Of a stretch of DNA of 64,000 nucleotides, positions 17,801-32,965 are shown in pieces. A model generated the notes under the pieces. The model had not been told where the DNA came from. It saw only the letters and a list, made by a program, of their open reading frames with translations, and did not search any database. The stretch is taken from assembly GCF_963422355.1 (NCBI RefSeq), contig NC_085087.1, forward strand, positions 6,317,036 through 6,381,035, in the 5' to 3' direction. The translations under genes were made by a program, and so were the position numbers. The stretch comes from Corticium candelabrum. Taxonomy: Eukaryota; Porifera; Homoscleromorpha; Homosclerophorida; Plakinidae. The number at the start of each line of letters is the position of its first letter. The first letter of the stretch is position 1.

Positions 17801-20800
17801 ATCTTCATGATCTAGAAGAGCTGCATTTGTTTGGGAACGAAAATCTTCAGACATTCTCATGTACAGGTCTTACCAAGTTGAAAAAGTTAAATTTGAGTTG
17901 GTGTAACATACAACAGCTGCCAGCTGAATGGAATGATCTTCATGATCTAGAAGAGCTGGATTTGTCACGGAACGAAAATCTTCAGACATTCTCATGTACA
18001 AGTCGTACCAAGTTGAAAAAGTTAAATTTGAGTGGGTGTAACATACAACAGCTGCCAGCTGAATGGAATGATCTTCATGATCTAGAAGAGGTGAATTTGT
18101 CACGGAACGAAAATCTTCAGACATTCTCATGTAGAGGTCTTACCAAGTTGAAAAAGTTAAATTTGAGTTGGTGTAACATACAGCAGCTGCCAGCTGAATG
18201 GAATGATCTTCATGATCTAGAAGAGCTGGATTTGTTTGGGAACAAAAATCTTCAGACATTCTCATGTACAGGTCTTACCAAGTTGAAAAAGTTATATTTG
18301 AATGGGTGTAACATACAGCAGCTGCCAGTTGAATGGAATGATCTTCATGATCTAGAAGAGCTGCATTTGTCACGGAACGAAAATCTTCAGCCATTCTCAT
18401 GTACAGGTCTTACCAAGTTGAAAAAGTTATATTTGAATGCGTGTAACATACAGCAGCTGCCAGCTGAATGGAATGATCTTCATGATCTAGAAGAGCTGCA
18501 TTTGTCACGGAACGAAAATCTTCAGACATTCTCATGTACAAGTCTTACCAAGTTGAAAAAGTTAAATTTGAGTTGGTGTAACATACAACAGCTGCCAGCT
18601 GAATGGACTGATCTTCATGATCTAGAAGAGCTGGATTTGTCACGGAACGAAAATCTTCAGACATTCTCATGTACAGGTCTTACCAAGTTGAAAAAGTTAT
18701 ATTTGAATGGGTGTAACATACAGCAGCTGCCAGGTGAATGGAATGATCTTCATGATCTAGAAGAGCTGGATTTGTCACGGAACGAAAATCTTCAGACATT
18801 CTCATGTACAGGTCTTACCAAGTTGAAAGAGTTATATTTGAATGGGTGTAACATACAGCAGCTGCCAGCTGAATGGAATGATCTTCATGATCTAGAAGAG
18901 CTGGATTTGTCACGGAACGAAAATCTTCAGACATTCTCATGTACAGGTCTTACCAAGTTGAAAAAGTTAAATTTGAGTAGGTGTAACATACAGCAACTGC
19001 CACCTGAATTGAATGATCTTCATGATCTAGAAGAGCTGCATTTGTTTGGGAACAAAAATCTTCAGACATTCTCATGTACAAGTCTTACCAAGTTGAAAAA
19101 GTTAAATTTGAGTGGGTGTAACATACAACAGCTGCCAGCTGAATGGAATGATCTTCATGATCTAGAAGAGCTGGATTTGTCACGGAACGAAAATCTTCAG
19201 ACATTCTCATGTACAGGTCTTACCAAGTTGATAAAGTTAAATTTGAGTAGGTGTAACATACAGCAGCTGCCAGCTGAATGGAATGATCTTCATGATCTAG
19301 AAGAGCTGCATTTGTTTGGGAACGAAAATCTTCAGACATTCTCATGTACAGGTCTTACCAAGTTGAAAAAGTTATATTTGAATGGGTGTAACATACAGCA
19401 GCTGCCAGCTGAATGGAATGATCTTCATGATCTAGAAGAGCTGCATTTGTTTGGGAACAAAAATCTTCAGACATTCTCATGTAGAGGTCTTACCAAGTTG
19501 AAAAAGTTAAATTTGAGTAGGTGTAACATACAGCAGCTGCCAGCTGAATGGAATGATCTTCATGATCTAGAAGAGCTGGATTTGTCACGGAACGAAAATC
19601 TTCAGACATTCTCATGTACAGGTCTTACCAAGTTGAAAAAGTTATATTTGAATGGGTGTAACATACAGCAGCTGCCAGCTGAATGGAATGATCTTCATGA
19701 TCTAGAAGAGCTGAATTTGTCACGGAACGAAAATCTTCAGCCATTCTCATGTACAGGTCTTACCAAGTTGAAAAAGTTAAATTTGAGTTGGTGTAACATA
19801 CAGCAGCTGCCAGCTGAATGGAATGATCTTCATGATCTAGAAGAGCTGCATTTGTTTGGGAACGAAAATCTTCAGACATTCTCATGTACAGGTCTTACCA
19901 AGTTGAAAAAGTTATATTTGAATGGGTGTAACATACAGCAGCTGCCAGCTGAATTGAATGATCTTCATGATCTAGAAGAGCTGGATTTGTCACGGAACGA
20001 AAATCTTCAGACATTCTCATGTACAGGTCTTACCAAGTTGAAAAAGTTAAATTTGAGTAGGTGTAACATACAACAGCTGCCAGCTGAATTGAAGGATCTC
20101 CTTGATCTAGAAGAGCTGAATTTGTCAGAAATCAAACTAGAAGTATTTCCAACAGTTTCATGTTTGCAGTGGAAACATTTACGAACATTGAATTTGTCTG
20201 GTAACAAGAGATTGTTGTGTCTTCCCAACAACATGTGGAATGAACTGAACTTGTGGAGATTGGATCTAAGCAATTGTGGTATAGAAAGTGTACCAAATAC
20301 AGGTAAATAGTAATATGACTTGTGACTGTTATAACTAGAGAAAGATACCACTAATTTAGTCATGTACAATACTTTCTTGAGTGATATTCATTATATTATG
20401 CATTGTTACTCTGAAGCAAGTTTGCTTGTTTCTAATAATAAGAAAATTTGTTCAATTTGTTTGTTGTCATAGTAGCAAGTTACTCCTAAATGTCTAAATA
20501 AGTGGCTGTCTGTAAAGCCAGCTAGCCAGTGTGGTATATCAAACACAATACAACTTAAGTGTTGTTAACAAACATTATTAGAGAGTTAAGTGTCTTTGCC
20601 CAAATTATTGTCTTTTCTTGTTTTTGCACTGTTACTTTACCTAATTTGGCAAGGCTATATTTGGCCAAATCTGCTTATTTGATGTCATATGGGGAAGATG
20701 TGAGAGAAGTTTTCTACAGGTGTGATCTGATAAGTACATGTATCATTCAATGGTTGCTAGTTTGGGAGCTGGGATGGTTGGTTGTGGAATTAAGTACTGT

Positions 20801-23800
20801 CAACTTCATAACTAAAAATGTCTTGTTGAAGCTTCGCAAGCGCGTCTGTTTGACTAGGCGCTTGGGGTCTTAATCAAGCACAAAGGCTATAGATTTGTTT
20901 GATATACATTAATAAGCATCTCTGGCATTTACCATTTACGGTACTTATATTTTATGGTCTTGAAAGTTTGTCTGTGTGTTTGCCTTTCTTGTTCTTGTTG
21001 TCTTTAGATAATGTTCAACAGTTGTAGTGTTCAATCATTTTTGATGTTACATTGTCATTTGTCCAGCGTGTGTGTTCAAAGTGTCGTTTATGAAAGCGAT
21101 AATTATTTGTTTAATCAAGTATAGTATTTATAACATATGTTATCTTAAACTTTTTAAGGTCACATTCTTATCAGCCAATCGGCTTAATTAACAGGCATAA
21201 ATAGGCTAGTTAACTTTGACTTGTTTGACTGTAATTGTTGGAGAATTGTTGGAGTGTGAGTTATGTCAGTAAGAGTGAGAGTTGACGGGTAGTTCCAATT
21301 GCGTATAAAATGTGATGAAGTATGGTGTTGTATAGGCAAAGCAAAGGCTAATTTTGAAGGGAAGCCTGAGTAGTCGAGGGGAGTATTGTGGTATTGTCGA
21401 TCCTGCCATGTTCTAAGTGTTTTGTTGCATGTTGCCTCTCTCTTGCCACATTCTATATATTAACAAACATTTGAGCCATTACAATACAGAGGTTTTTACG
21501 TGTATTCACGTGTAAATACACTGTTACTATGTGTATTAACCCGTTGCTATGCGTATTGACCCGTTGCTATGTGTAATGCCTCGATGCTCTAAAAATAATC
21601 CTAGCAACAGTATGAATACACTTGACAACATGCAACGAAATAGGTTTATAGATGATATGTCATTGTTTGCTAATCAATAAGTAACTTACTAATAAATTAG
21701 TTGCATTTCACATTGTCGATTGCACTTGTACAATAAAATCCGTAACCATTTTAGTTAGCCATCCATCAACTTATTTACGTTTGTAAGGTTAAACTAGAGT
21801 GTTGGATGATTTAGTCTTAATTATGGATGGTAAGTGTGGCATGCACATAGTTGGCAAGTTTGCTGCTTTCTGATGTGAATATGATAAATGTTGTGTTTAG
21901 TAGACTAACAGATAAGAGTGTATAGCATAATAGATAATGGAGTAAAAGAGAGGTGAAGTGTGTTATCGAGATGATAAGACAGGATGTCTAATGAATGAAG
22001 TGATTGAAACTTACTTGTATTTGTTTCTTTGTAAAATGATTATTGGGTTTCAGTCTACACCATATGTACTTGTTTACTCAATGTTTTGTTTTGCTTAACA
22101 ATTGTTGTCGTATGTACTTGTAGAAGTCAAAATTGAGCGAGTCAACATATCAGGAACTTCAGTCACTCATCTTCCTAAGGAATTTGTCTTTAGCTCCAAA
22201 CTTGAGGAATTGAGCGTTTATGGATGCCCATTAGTGTTTCCACCCATTGAAGTGTGCAAGCAAGTTATTCGTGTTATAAGAGAATATTTCCGTGAGCTGG
22301 ATAAGGTGGGTGGAGTGCGACGTGGCAGAATAAAGATTCTAGTGATGGGAACTACAATGGCAGGAAAAACAAGCTTCGTTGAAGCACTGGAGAGTGGTAA
22401 ACCATTTCTGGCAGAAGCCGATAAGAGAACTATAGGGGTAGTAGAAAAAGTGATGAAGCTGGATGATAAAATAGAATGCAAACTCCTTGACAGTGGTGGC
22501 CATAGAGCGTACATGCTAACTAACCAGCTGTTTATGAGTGACAATTCATTGGTATTGATTGTTGTAGACAGCAATCAGTATAAGTTTACTCAACAATGTT
22601 TTCGACAAAACATTGCAGATTTCCTGCAAGTTGTGTATGACAGAAACAGCAGAGCTCACATTGCTATTGTTGTGAGTAAAGTTGATCTGATGGTCGACAT
22701 GTCAAGAGAAGAAATGAGTAGAAAGTGGAGTGAACATCTGCACACTCGTCTACGTCAATTCTTGAAGATCAGACAAGCTGAGATTGATCGAATGAAACGA
22801 ATCATTGCAACTGGTGGTTCTCCAAAGAACAAATACGTATCAGAACGTCTTCACTTTTGTGACTTTCAGCGAATAACTGTTGAAGAAAATGTGCTATTGA
22901 CGAGTGCAGCTACACACGAGGGTGTGGTCAGTGTGAAGGTTCATTTAAGACAACTGTGTGGTACTGAAAGGCTGTTGCCTTCACTGCACACAGAGCTGCC
23001 GTCATCATGGGTAACTGTAGAAGACAAGTTGATGACAGCACAACCTGACACGTCTGTCCCCATTATAGATGTCTCTTATGCAATGCGACTGTGTGTAGAG
23101 CACGGACTGACAGAAGAAAGCTGTCGTGAGTTGCTAAACTACCTGAACCAGGTAGGAAGCATTCTGTATTACTCTCATCACCCGACTTTAGCAGAAGTTC
23201 TCTTTCCTGTACCACCATTTGTGGTCACTTTACTTAAGGCTGTTTTCAGACATGATCACGAATCTTTAGAATATGATTATCGGTTTATTGGGGTAGATAT
23301 AGGTCCTCAGAAGTTTAAGGAGATGAAAAGTGATCTTGTTTTTAATGGCATTGCTAGGATATCTATGCTGCTGGCACTGTGGAGTGAGTTCGATCTTACT
23401 GCAGATCGTCATGTTGACGTGTTTATTAAGCTTTTTCTTGCTCTCGACTTTGGTTATCTAACTGGCTCATCAGATGATATAGTTCAGGAACTGGCACACT
23501 CTCTGGGAAGACGTCAGATCACTTTAGCTCCGCCAAGTAGCACCAACCCGACATCAGATTCATCTGGTCACACAATAGAACAAAATCGTCATCAAGAGCA
23601 AACAGACAGTTGCCAAGTGATTTCTAAGCCAAAACAACATAATGTTGGCTTGTTGTTGCCATGGTTACTCAATGATGAGAAACCAGAGGATGTTAGTGAC
23701 CATTGGCCTCTAGATATACCACAAGGAGTCATACAAGTTGCAGTGGAATACTCATTTGCATATGAACGTCCATTGGGTTTGTTTGAACGACTGTCTGCTC

Positions 23801-24902
23801 GTTGCCATCGTCACTCCAATTTTATTCGTCACTGGAGCAGTGGACTGCTGATGTGTTATGGTGCAGTGACTTTGCTTATCAATTGCAGCAAGAATACTTC
23901 ACCTGGCTCTATATGTCTCAGTGGTAGAGTAGTCAAGTCACATCACAGTGTTGGCAGATTGTGGCATGTTCTTCTTCGTTGTGTGTCAGACATGGAGGAT
24001 CTTCTCCAGTCTGTTCCTGGTGTTCTCCCTGATAGATTCATCTACAGTGGAAGTTCTTCTACAAGTACAAAGTCTCCCCTCAATCGATGTATCTATTTGA
24101 TACCAGACGAAACATGGGGACCATTTGCAGTAGACACTGTAGCTGGAAGATGCAGTGCAGAGATGGTAAAACATGAGCAAGCAATAAAAGAAGGTAACAA
24201 CATGTATGAATACTGTTGGTCGCGTAGAGTGTATATGTTTGTATTCATTTAGTGTGTCCAAGTGTAAAGAAAGGCATTCCTCTTTCTCAAGTCTTGTCCT
24301 GTAAACATTCGACTGCAGTAAATCAAATGGATCTCCAACTGATAGCAGTAGATATTGGAGAGTCCTTGCATAACCTAACAAGTATCATATTTGGTACTGA
24401 CCAGTCTACGTTATCAAAGCTACAGCAAAACATTTCGGACTCCAGTTTTGTCCAGGCACCGGCATTCTGCATATTAAGTGAGTGGTTAGAGTCAAGAGAC
24501 AACCAACTGATGGTATGTGAATTGTATGATGCTCTACTTGTTGCTCGCATTCCATCTGAACCTCAAAAGCATTTGAGTTACTTGATGTTGCCTGATGCAG
24601 CATCTGAAAAGACTCCACCTGGTGACTCTGACAGGGTCACTCCACTCATCAAAGAAATAGTAGCTGAAAACGTTGGACAACGTTGGCATCAACTAGGTAT
24701 ACACCTTGATGTTTCAGAAACAGTCCTAAGGGAGTGTGAACGACAACTTTACACATACAAAGAGAAATTACATAAAGTTTTGTCAGCCTGGACAGATCAA
24801 AACCAACATGCTACAGTTCAGCAGTTGTTGGTCGCTTGTGATAAAGCTGGAGTGGGAGGAATAGTCAGGAGAGAGATTGAATCTAAGCTTGGCACAAACT
24901 GA
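14815..24902 (+). CDS. Giant LRR-Roc-COR-Death (ROCO family) protein
   Basis: Three exons (14815-20302, 22124-24193, 24253-24902) with GT-AG borders and matching phases give 2,735 residues. ATG 14815 (AAACATGG context) is the first in-frame ATG, since upstream in-frame sequence has only GTG. Residues 1-190 hold ordinary leucine-rich repeats. About 190-1800 holds 35 near-identical 45-residue units, each two LRRs. Residues 1900-2090 are a Roc GTPase: P-loop GTTMAGKTS at 1905-1913, DSGGH at 1952-1956, SKVD at 2014-2017. About 2100-2510 is COR, with PSSW and a GLFERLSARC motif. The last exon holds two Death-fold-like segments, about 2545-2620 and 2650-2735. ROCO proteins use GTP-dependent dimer switching. 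Architecture resembles MFHAS1-type ROCOs with added Death domains, and no kinase is present. A cytosolic sensor or adaptor feeding Death-domain signalling is the best inference. No signal peptide is seen. Confidence 0.88.
15436..20160 (+). repeat. 35-copy, 135-bp in-frame LRR tandem array
   Basis: The phrase encoding GLTKLKKL recurs at 15436, 15571, 15706 and so on to 20026, always exactly 135 bases apart (34 intervals). No unit shows an indel. Each unit encodes a 23- and a 22-residue LRR. Variation is confined mainly to a few codons: residue after LKKL (N, D or Y), the residue before CNIQQ (W, G, E, R or A), PAEL versus PAEW, the residue after LEEL (N, D or H), and LSQ, LSR, LSW or LFG. Units 5-7 resemble units 9-11, showing a four-unit (540-bp) nested duplication. 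Confidence 0.97.
20303..22123 (+). other. Intron 1 of the LRR-Roc-COR gene
   Basis: A 1.8-kb intron between donor GTAAAT at 20303 and acceptor CTTGTAG at 22123. It separates the LRR exon from the GTPase exon. I see no independent gene in it. A short imperfect repeat of CCGTTGCTATG lies near 21540-21570. Confidence 0.8.
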
Positions 24903-26839
<1,937 letters not shown>

Positions 26840-26840
<1 letters not shown>

Positions 26841-27938
26841 CCAAGCAATGGTGCACTGTTAAGATAACTTAGTACAAAAGCAGATTGTGAACAAAAACGC
26901 TTATGACTGTTGAAAACATGTGGGGTTTTACAACACGAGTAGATAAGCTGGATGAGTAACCTTCATTAAAAGTAGATAAGCTAAGTTCTCTCTCTCTTTT
27001 AACAAAAGGTATAACTAGATTGAAATCCCAAAGTCAACAGATAAGGTCATGGTCCAGATTAGCGTTTGCATGTCTGAACATGCGTAAATGCCACAGAACG
27101 TACCAATATCAGGCTGCACAATTCTCATAGAGCAAGTCTGAGTCAGACGATGGTGGAGGATTTACAGTGATTCATGCATGTAGCACCGTTTGAGGTCAAA
27201 ATTGTGTACTTACAAAAGCTTCAATTTATAGTCAGCTGACTTGACCAACCCTTAGTGCATGACTCAGTTGGTCAATATTTAATAGCTATTTTTGTAAAGT
27301 TTTTACTAGCGACTATTTGCTTATCACGAGTCGCGTATTCTTATCTATCATGATCAAAGTAAGCAAACGTTGACGTACAATTATGTGTAATACAGTATCA
27401 AACTTTTATCGTTGATATCAATGGTGAAATGAGATTTACTCTGCTGAACCACGTACGACCGAGCAGCGCTCAATAATTTAGTACTAATACACTCACCGAC
27501 TTTGCTGACGACAACTGGTTAATCAAAAACCAGGATTGTCATGCAGCAACTCCGGACTAGCCTTGGAGTCCCGCACTAAAAAGTACGTGTGACGTAAACT
27601 GTACGGTATTGACCTCTAGAGAAACGTTTTTCAGCGGTACCATCGTGTGTGAATAATGATATGGCAATCTCACAACGGTAGCTATTCTAGCTAAGTTGTT
27701 CAATCAACGATTCTACGTACTCAAAGGTTCCATACCGTTGGTACCTTATCCGGGAGTTTATATAGCGCTAACGATGTTCGACTGAAAATATGTAATCTCT
27801 GCCGCTGTACAATGACCGCATGAGGCTAAGAGACTGAAGGTATGCTAGAAAACGCGTTCTTTACGTAATCTCGTGAGGCACCTGGTATTCTGTTTTCTGT
27901 AGCTGATGTATTTTGTAGTCTGCTAGACAGTATATATA

Positions 27939-27982
<44 letters not shown>

Positions 27983-28964
27983 CTGTATTATGTCTTAGTT
28001 GTTTATATATTTGTGCCAAGAGGGAACTGAACCTTTTACTTAAGTGCGACAGAAACAAAGTATTCATTGATTCATTCTTGTTGCTTTTTTGAACATTGAA
28101 AACAAGATGCAGAAATGACTGATCATGCAAGACTAGCGCTGTGTGCACGTTATGTAGAGTTGTATTGCGAAGGCCTGTTTCATGATTAATTAAGGTACGA
28201 AAGCGCATAAGCTCGATTTGGATAAGCTTTTAGTTGCTGTAAATTGGTTAATTGTGACTGTCAGATCATTCTGTTTGTCTAACAGCATTCTCTTGTCAGA
28301 TTAAATACACACATTGTACATTGTCTGTTAGTCTATCGCACATTTTCCCAAGAAAGTGTCATATTCACATCTGCAAAATTTACTAAGAGATTGGTATACC
28401 TTAATTCTTCTAGCTTTCATATGCATGGGTGTTTATTCTGTCGTTTCATCTGCCTGCCTGATCGTGTGTTTGTTTGTTTGTTTTTGTTACTTTGTCCGTC
28501 TGTTTGTTTGTTTGTTTGTCTGTTAGTCTGTCTGATTGATGCTCTGCTCGCCTACCTGACTGTTAATTTAACCGTAATGTTTGTCTAAAATGTCAATTGA
28601 ATGGTGTTCATTTATTGACAATAAAAGTGATTTTTCGAATAGTGAGTTACCTAGGGGTAACAATTAAGATCCTGCAAATTTGACGGCCAGGCTGGTCTCA
28701 CATGTTGTACCCACATAGATATGTACACATGTAGTTTGTCTATCTTGTAGACGTGATGTGTCTGCAAATGAATAGTTGTACAGTAACCGCGTTTAGCTAG
28801 TCAAGATCGGTTGGATTATGTTGTAATGTATAAGCATATAGTGTAACTAGACTATATATATAGTTGCCCTACTACAACAATTTGATGGATATCTTACTTG
28901 CAGAAAACCAATTGTACAATTCTAGTTGTATAATTGCTATCATGCATTTACGTAGTGCAGCGTC
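26840..28964. repeat. Block B, left part: non-coding flank
   Basis: This aligns with block D from its first base after the CA run and with blocks A and C from about 27090. No gene is supported. At 27943-27980 a (TA)n run interrupts the homology. Block B keeps the sequence around 27250-27386 that blocks A and C replaced by a MITE end. Confidence 0.85.
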
Positions 28965-31117
28965 TCATCGTGCCATAATATAGGCAATTGTTCTAGTATT
29001 TACTTGTCCATTGTAGTTTCCAGCACTGTTTCTGATGCTTTTGTGGCTGTTCTCTGTTCCAAAACCAAGAAAAGAATCTGGTGAATTACAATTGTTTGAA
29101 TTGCTAGCAAGCAATCCCAAACGAGCTCTTGCATAATGTATGTAGTGTGATCTATAATTGTAAGTGCTTCTTGTGTTGAATCCTTCCTGTATTCAAAAAC
29201 AGAAGTCTTAAAGCATTTAACTATAATATACCTAAACGGACGGTGGCGCCTTAGTTTTGTTATACGTATATTTGATGTTGATGTCTTCTAGCACCCCGGT
29301 TGTAGAAGAACAAACAGACATACGTGGGCGTGGCACAAATTTCCCAAAGAAAGATATTAATCATACACGTGACCCACCAAAGCAAAACAGAAAACTAAAA
29401 CATTAATAGGAAACAGCTAGCACCTCCATGTATAACTCGGATAGTTTCAGAGTATAGATATAGTCACTTATTTTCTCTTCCTTTGATGAACCAGTGCAGC
29501 GCTGTTACTTAGTCAATTTTGTCAGTCTTGTACGTCTTTGTGAATATACACAAGCATTATAATGTGCAAGGTTGAGTCGCGGTTGGTACATGGCCGGTTT
29601 CAGGCATAGTATACTATTTACAGTCTCAGCATACTATTTTTTGTTTATTCCTAGTTAAGGTTATAGGGTTAGTGTTACGGTTATATGATACTATAGGATC
29701 ATTAAGTACTACAGCTAACATGCAGTCCACATCATGCAGACAATGGAACAAGTCGTTAAATTAAATTGCTGCTATCGGGACGTATAAAATATTGTGTTGT
29801 GTGGATTTGAATATGTTTGATGTTTCTGATTTCATGTACATGCTATAGTTGACCGTAATTAATAGAAATGCTCACCCTATTGCAGAATTGCTGCAGAGAT
29901 GACGCTGGCAATAAAGGTCTCCACTTATTCTCACCAATACTCGTGCTTCTGTAATTTCCATCAGCAATAAGACTGTAGAGAGATGATGCGCTGTAGCTGA
30001 GGGTGATCCATCTGATTGTTCCATTTACTTTCATTCCCAAACGAAGTTCAGTAAATGGTAGTGTCCAATACGAAGCAAGTTTTGCCTCTTTGTCATCCAA
30101 ATCCAAATTAGTTGGTTGGAATGTTTCTTTGTTTGACCACAGTTTGCTTCTATAGGTAAAGGTTTGTTGATTTCCATCTATTTTCATGATCAGAGTCCAA
30201 CCTTCATTAGCATCACAGAATGCCTGTTGTAGACAAATCTCATTGTAAATTATAGAAATTCATTTTATTGAAATAGCTAGATAGTTTTAACCTGATAAGG
30301 TAGATCATTGTAAGATGGTTTAATCCAATGATTTCCATTTTTGGCTGAAGACTTGTAATAGAGTGCTATTTCCCTACACGATGTTGCAGGCAACAAAGAC
30401 GAGCTGCCGGGTGTCAGTAACAACTGGGTCACCCAGCTGTTACCGTCACAATACTCTACCTCCTTTACTTGCTGATTATATCTCATCATACCTGATCAAC
30501 ACATATACTGAATATAATTAATTGTTTATTCGTAATGCATTCTGATGTGCTTACCCTTTCTGTCATTAGAGCACACGTTTAAACGGAAAACGCCTTGTGG
30601 CCCCCTCGGTCCGGTCGGACCCTTAACTCCGGTCTCGCCTGGGACGCCTTTTGGGCCAACTTTTCCGGTTGCCCCTGAAGTCGGTACCATTGCAATTTAC
30701 TTAGAATTAGTAAATTACGCAACTACCTTTTTCTCCTCTTTGTCCTCCTGGACCAGGACTTCCACGATCGCCACGATAACCAGGAGCGCCGGGAGCACCA
30801 GGAGTGCCAGCAGCTCCAGCAGCTCCAGGAACACCTGCTACGGTTATTGTATACAGTACACGTTTATTGCTTTTATCAATGTAATTTATTACAAATATGT
30901 GTACAATATGTCTCTCTACCTGAACAGCAACTGTTTTTGCAGCCTTTGCTTTCCTAAGAGAAACAAAGAAATTTTTGACTTCAAATCATCACGCTGAGAT
31001 GAGGAGGTAAAGCATTGCAATAAATAACGTATGTGTAGTTACCGTCTCTTCCGCGTCTGATGTTGCTACAACGGTCACTGTCAACAACAAGAGCACAACG
31101 AGTCTGAATCCCTGCAT
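28965..31117 (-). CDS. Secreted collagen-fibrinogen-like (ficolin-like) protein, copy B
   Basis: Seven exons, all with GT-AG borders and the same phases as copy A: 31043-31117, 30920-30953, 30727-30834, 30555-30674, 30292-30491, 29876-30223 and 28965-29186. The product has 368 residues: signal peptide, Cys-rich linker, two Gly-X-Y runs, then a fibrinogen-related domain. Exon 3 is nine bases longer than in copy A, adding one Gly-Ala-Ala triplet. The last exon differs most from copy A around the surface region after EGFNTRS, while CNSPDSFLGFG and the C-terminal NGQVNTR segment are kept. No lesion is visible, so B and A are the two likely functional members. Ligand binding is inferred from the ficolin-like layout only. 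Confidence 0.87.
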
Positions 31118-31214
31118 GGTACCGCACAGTACGTCGTGGGAGAGAAACCGATGATAGCTAGAGTACGTCTCAGCAAACTTGAACGGTAGAACTGACTGCT
31201 GATGGTTTAGTTTT

Positions 31215-31230
31215 CGTCTTTATAGTTTAG
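31215..31230 (-). promoter_or_regulatory. TATA-like element of ficolin-like gene B
   Basis: On the minus strand ACTATAAAGACG lies about 100 bases upstream of the start codon, a normal place for a TATA box with a short 5' UTR. Block C keeps it. Block A has five extra bases inside it. Confidence 0.45.
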
Positions 31231-32670
31231 AAGCGACGAAAGACGACGTGGCTATTACGTAACTCTCCTTCCTAGTCGATACTAATTAACAAAGGCACGG
31301 CAATTAACGACACGGTCATACCACAAACGTTTGTCGCTTTTACGTAGAGACCGCAGTCTAGAATAAGAAATACAACACCAATTATGGTCGTTTTTTCCGG
31401 ACCATCTGAGCGACCGCCGGCAGCTGCGTAGTTACGGATGGGCCCAGAGGGACTGCAGACTCCTCCAAAATTTTAGGGCGTAGCCCATCATGATCTGCCC
31501 ATAACCTGCTTACAACTACAGTAGAGACTGATTGGGTAAAAAACACTAAAGTGCTAAACTCTCGGCTGCTAGTTAGCTTAGGCAACACGGTACAGCTACT
31601 TCACACGCAAGAAACGACACGCGTGACTAGACTAGAGTGCACTGCTAGTTAATTAATTAACATCAAAAGCGTGGGACTGCCGACATTCGTTACCTCTTGA
31701 AAGTGCATGTGCATGCAAATACATCAAGGCATTGAGTTGCACGCTAGCGATAACAATGAGCGCATTCGGCCGACAGTATCGGTACTGTACCCCTAACCCA
31801 TGCGCGTCTCGGGTAATAACGTGACTTGAACTCATCGAGATGGTCAAAAATATTGAGAAAGACTTGTACATATGCATGTCTTGTGACCAGTCAACTTCTG
31901 ATATTGCACTAGACAAGTTTGCTGCATACGTACTCTATATGACAAAGGCAAACAATAGAAGTGAAATCGTTTCAGTTCTCGATCTACAGTTCTAGTGCGT
32001 CAGCAGCGTATTATAGGAGAGAATTAGAATGTAGACGTTATTTATACGAAATCGAAAGTTTACCCTATCACACATGCATTGGCTGCATTGACATTCTTTT
32101 CTAATAGACCGACTACTTGCATACTTGGCTCGTGAGATACCTGCACGGTACTCTTCATGTATGTAGCGCACATAACATAAACTAGAGGTGAAATTAATTA
32201 GCGACTTGTGTGTCAATATTGACTTTAATTGTTAGTTAATATTAATATTATTGATTATTATTGTTGTTGTTGATATGCCTTCTCCAAAAATTTTGGTTTG
32301 TCTACGCCCCTGGCGACCAGGACTTGCAATGTGACTTTATACTTTACGAGTGTCCAAACTGTTGCCATGTCGTCAAATTTGGCAACAGATATCTTGATTA
32401 GAAATTTGACAACAAAGTCATTTATTCGTCATTGGGTCTCTTAATTAAGTTAAACTATCTTTCAAAATGGAATCTTTAACTAATGACAAAGACATCATAT
32501 TGATAGGCGAACGCTCTGGCAATAATATATTTCTCGTTTATGTCCGGGTATAGTGCTGTGTAACAGGATGTGTTAGTACATTTGGTGCCACTGTGTGGTA
32601 GTGGTGGTGGTGGTTGGGGCATGGTGCAAGGTGGTGGCAGTGCATGGTAGTCGTGTTGATAGTGGTTGAG
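31231..32670. other. Block B right flank and unique spacer
   Basis: Up to about 32187 the sequence matches the upstream flank of copy A. Beyond that it is unique, with no supported gene. A GT run follows at 32677. Confidence 0.65.
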
Positions 32671-32673
32671 TGC

Positions 32674-32676
<3 letters not shown>

Positions 32677-32767
<91 letters not shown>
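32677..32767. repeat. (GT)n microsatellite
   Basis: About 45 GT units immediately before a fragment of a further ficolin-like gene copy. A short stretch after it resembles the sequence after the GT run at 492 in block A. Confidence 0.97.
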
Positions 32768-32769
<2 letters not shown>

Positions 32770-32802
32770 TTAAGATGTAGATTTAAATTTATTTAATTAA
32801 CA

Positions 32803-32965
32803 AGAGTGTCACCCAGCCTTTGCCATCACAATGCTTTACCTTATCTACTAGCTGATTATACCTCATCATACCTGATCAACACATTTACTGAATATATAGT
32901 TAATTGTTTATTTGTAACACTCTCTGATGTGATTACCCTTTCTGTCATTAGAGCACGCGTTTGAC
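32803..32965 (-). pseudogene. Fragment of a further ficolin-like gene (copy E)
   Basis: Minus-strand sequence matches the start of exon 5 (MMRYNQ-type start, CDG and GWVT motifs), the intron 4 sequence, and the last codons of exon 4 (SNDRKG) of the ficolin-like gene. Similarity stops within exon 4 at about 32965, where retroelement sequence begins. It is clearly diverged from A, B and C. Only about 160 bases remain, so it is non-functional. Confidence 0.75.

Noticed and set aside
17870-18130. Antisense open frame within the LRR array
   Set aside because: It mirrors the repeat unit and appears only where the units lack antisense stops.
15436-20160. Possible CRISPR-like array because of even spacing
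   Set aside because: The whole 135-base unit is conserved and in frame with LRR coding. There are no unique spacers and the genome is animal.
20559-20873. 104-residue frame in ROCO intron 1
   Set aside because: No domain or splice evidence. The exon-exon phases require this stretch to be intron.
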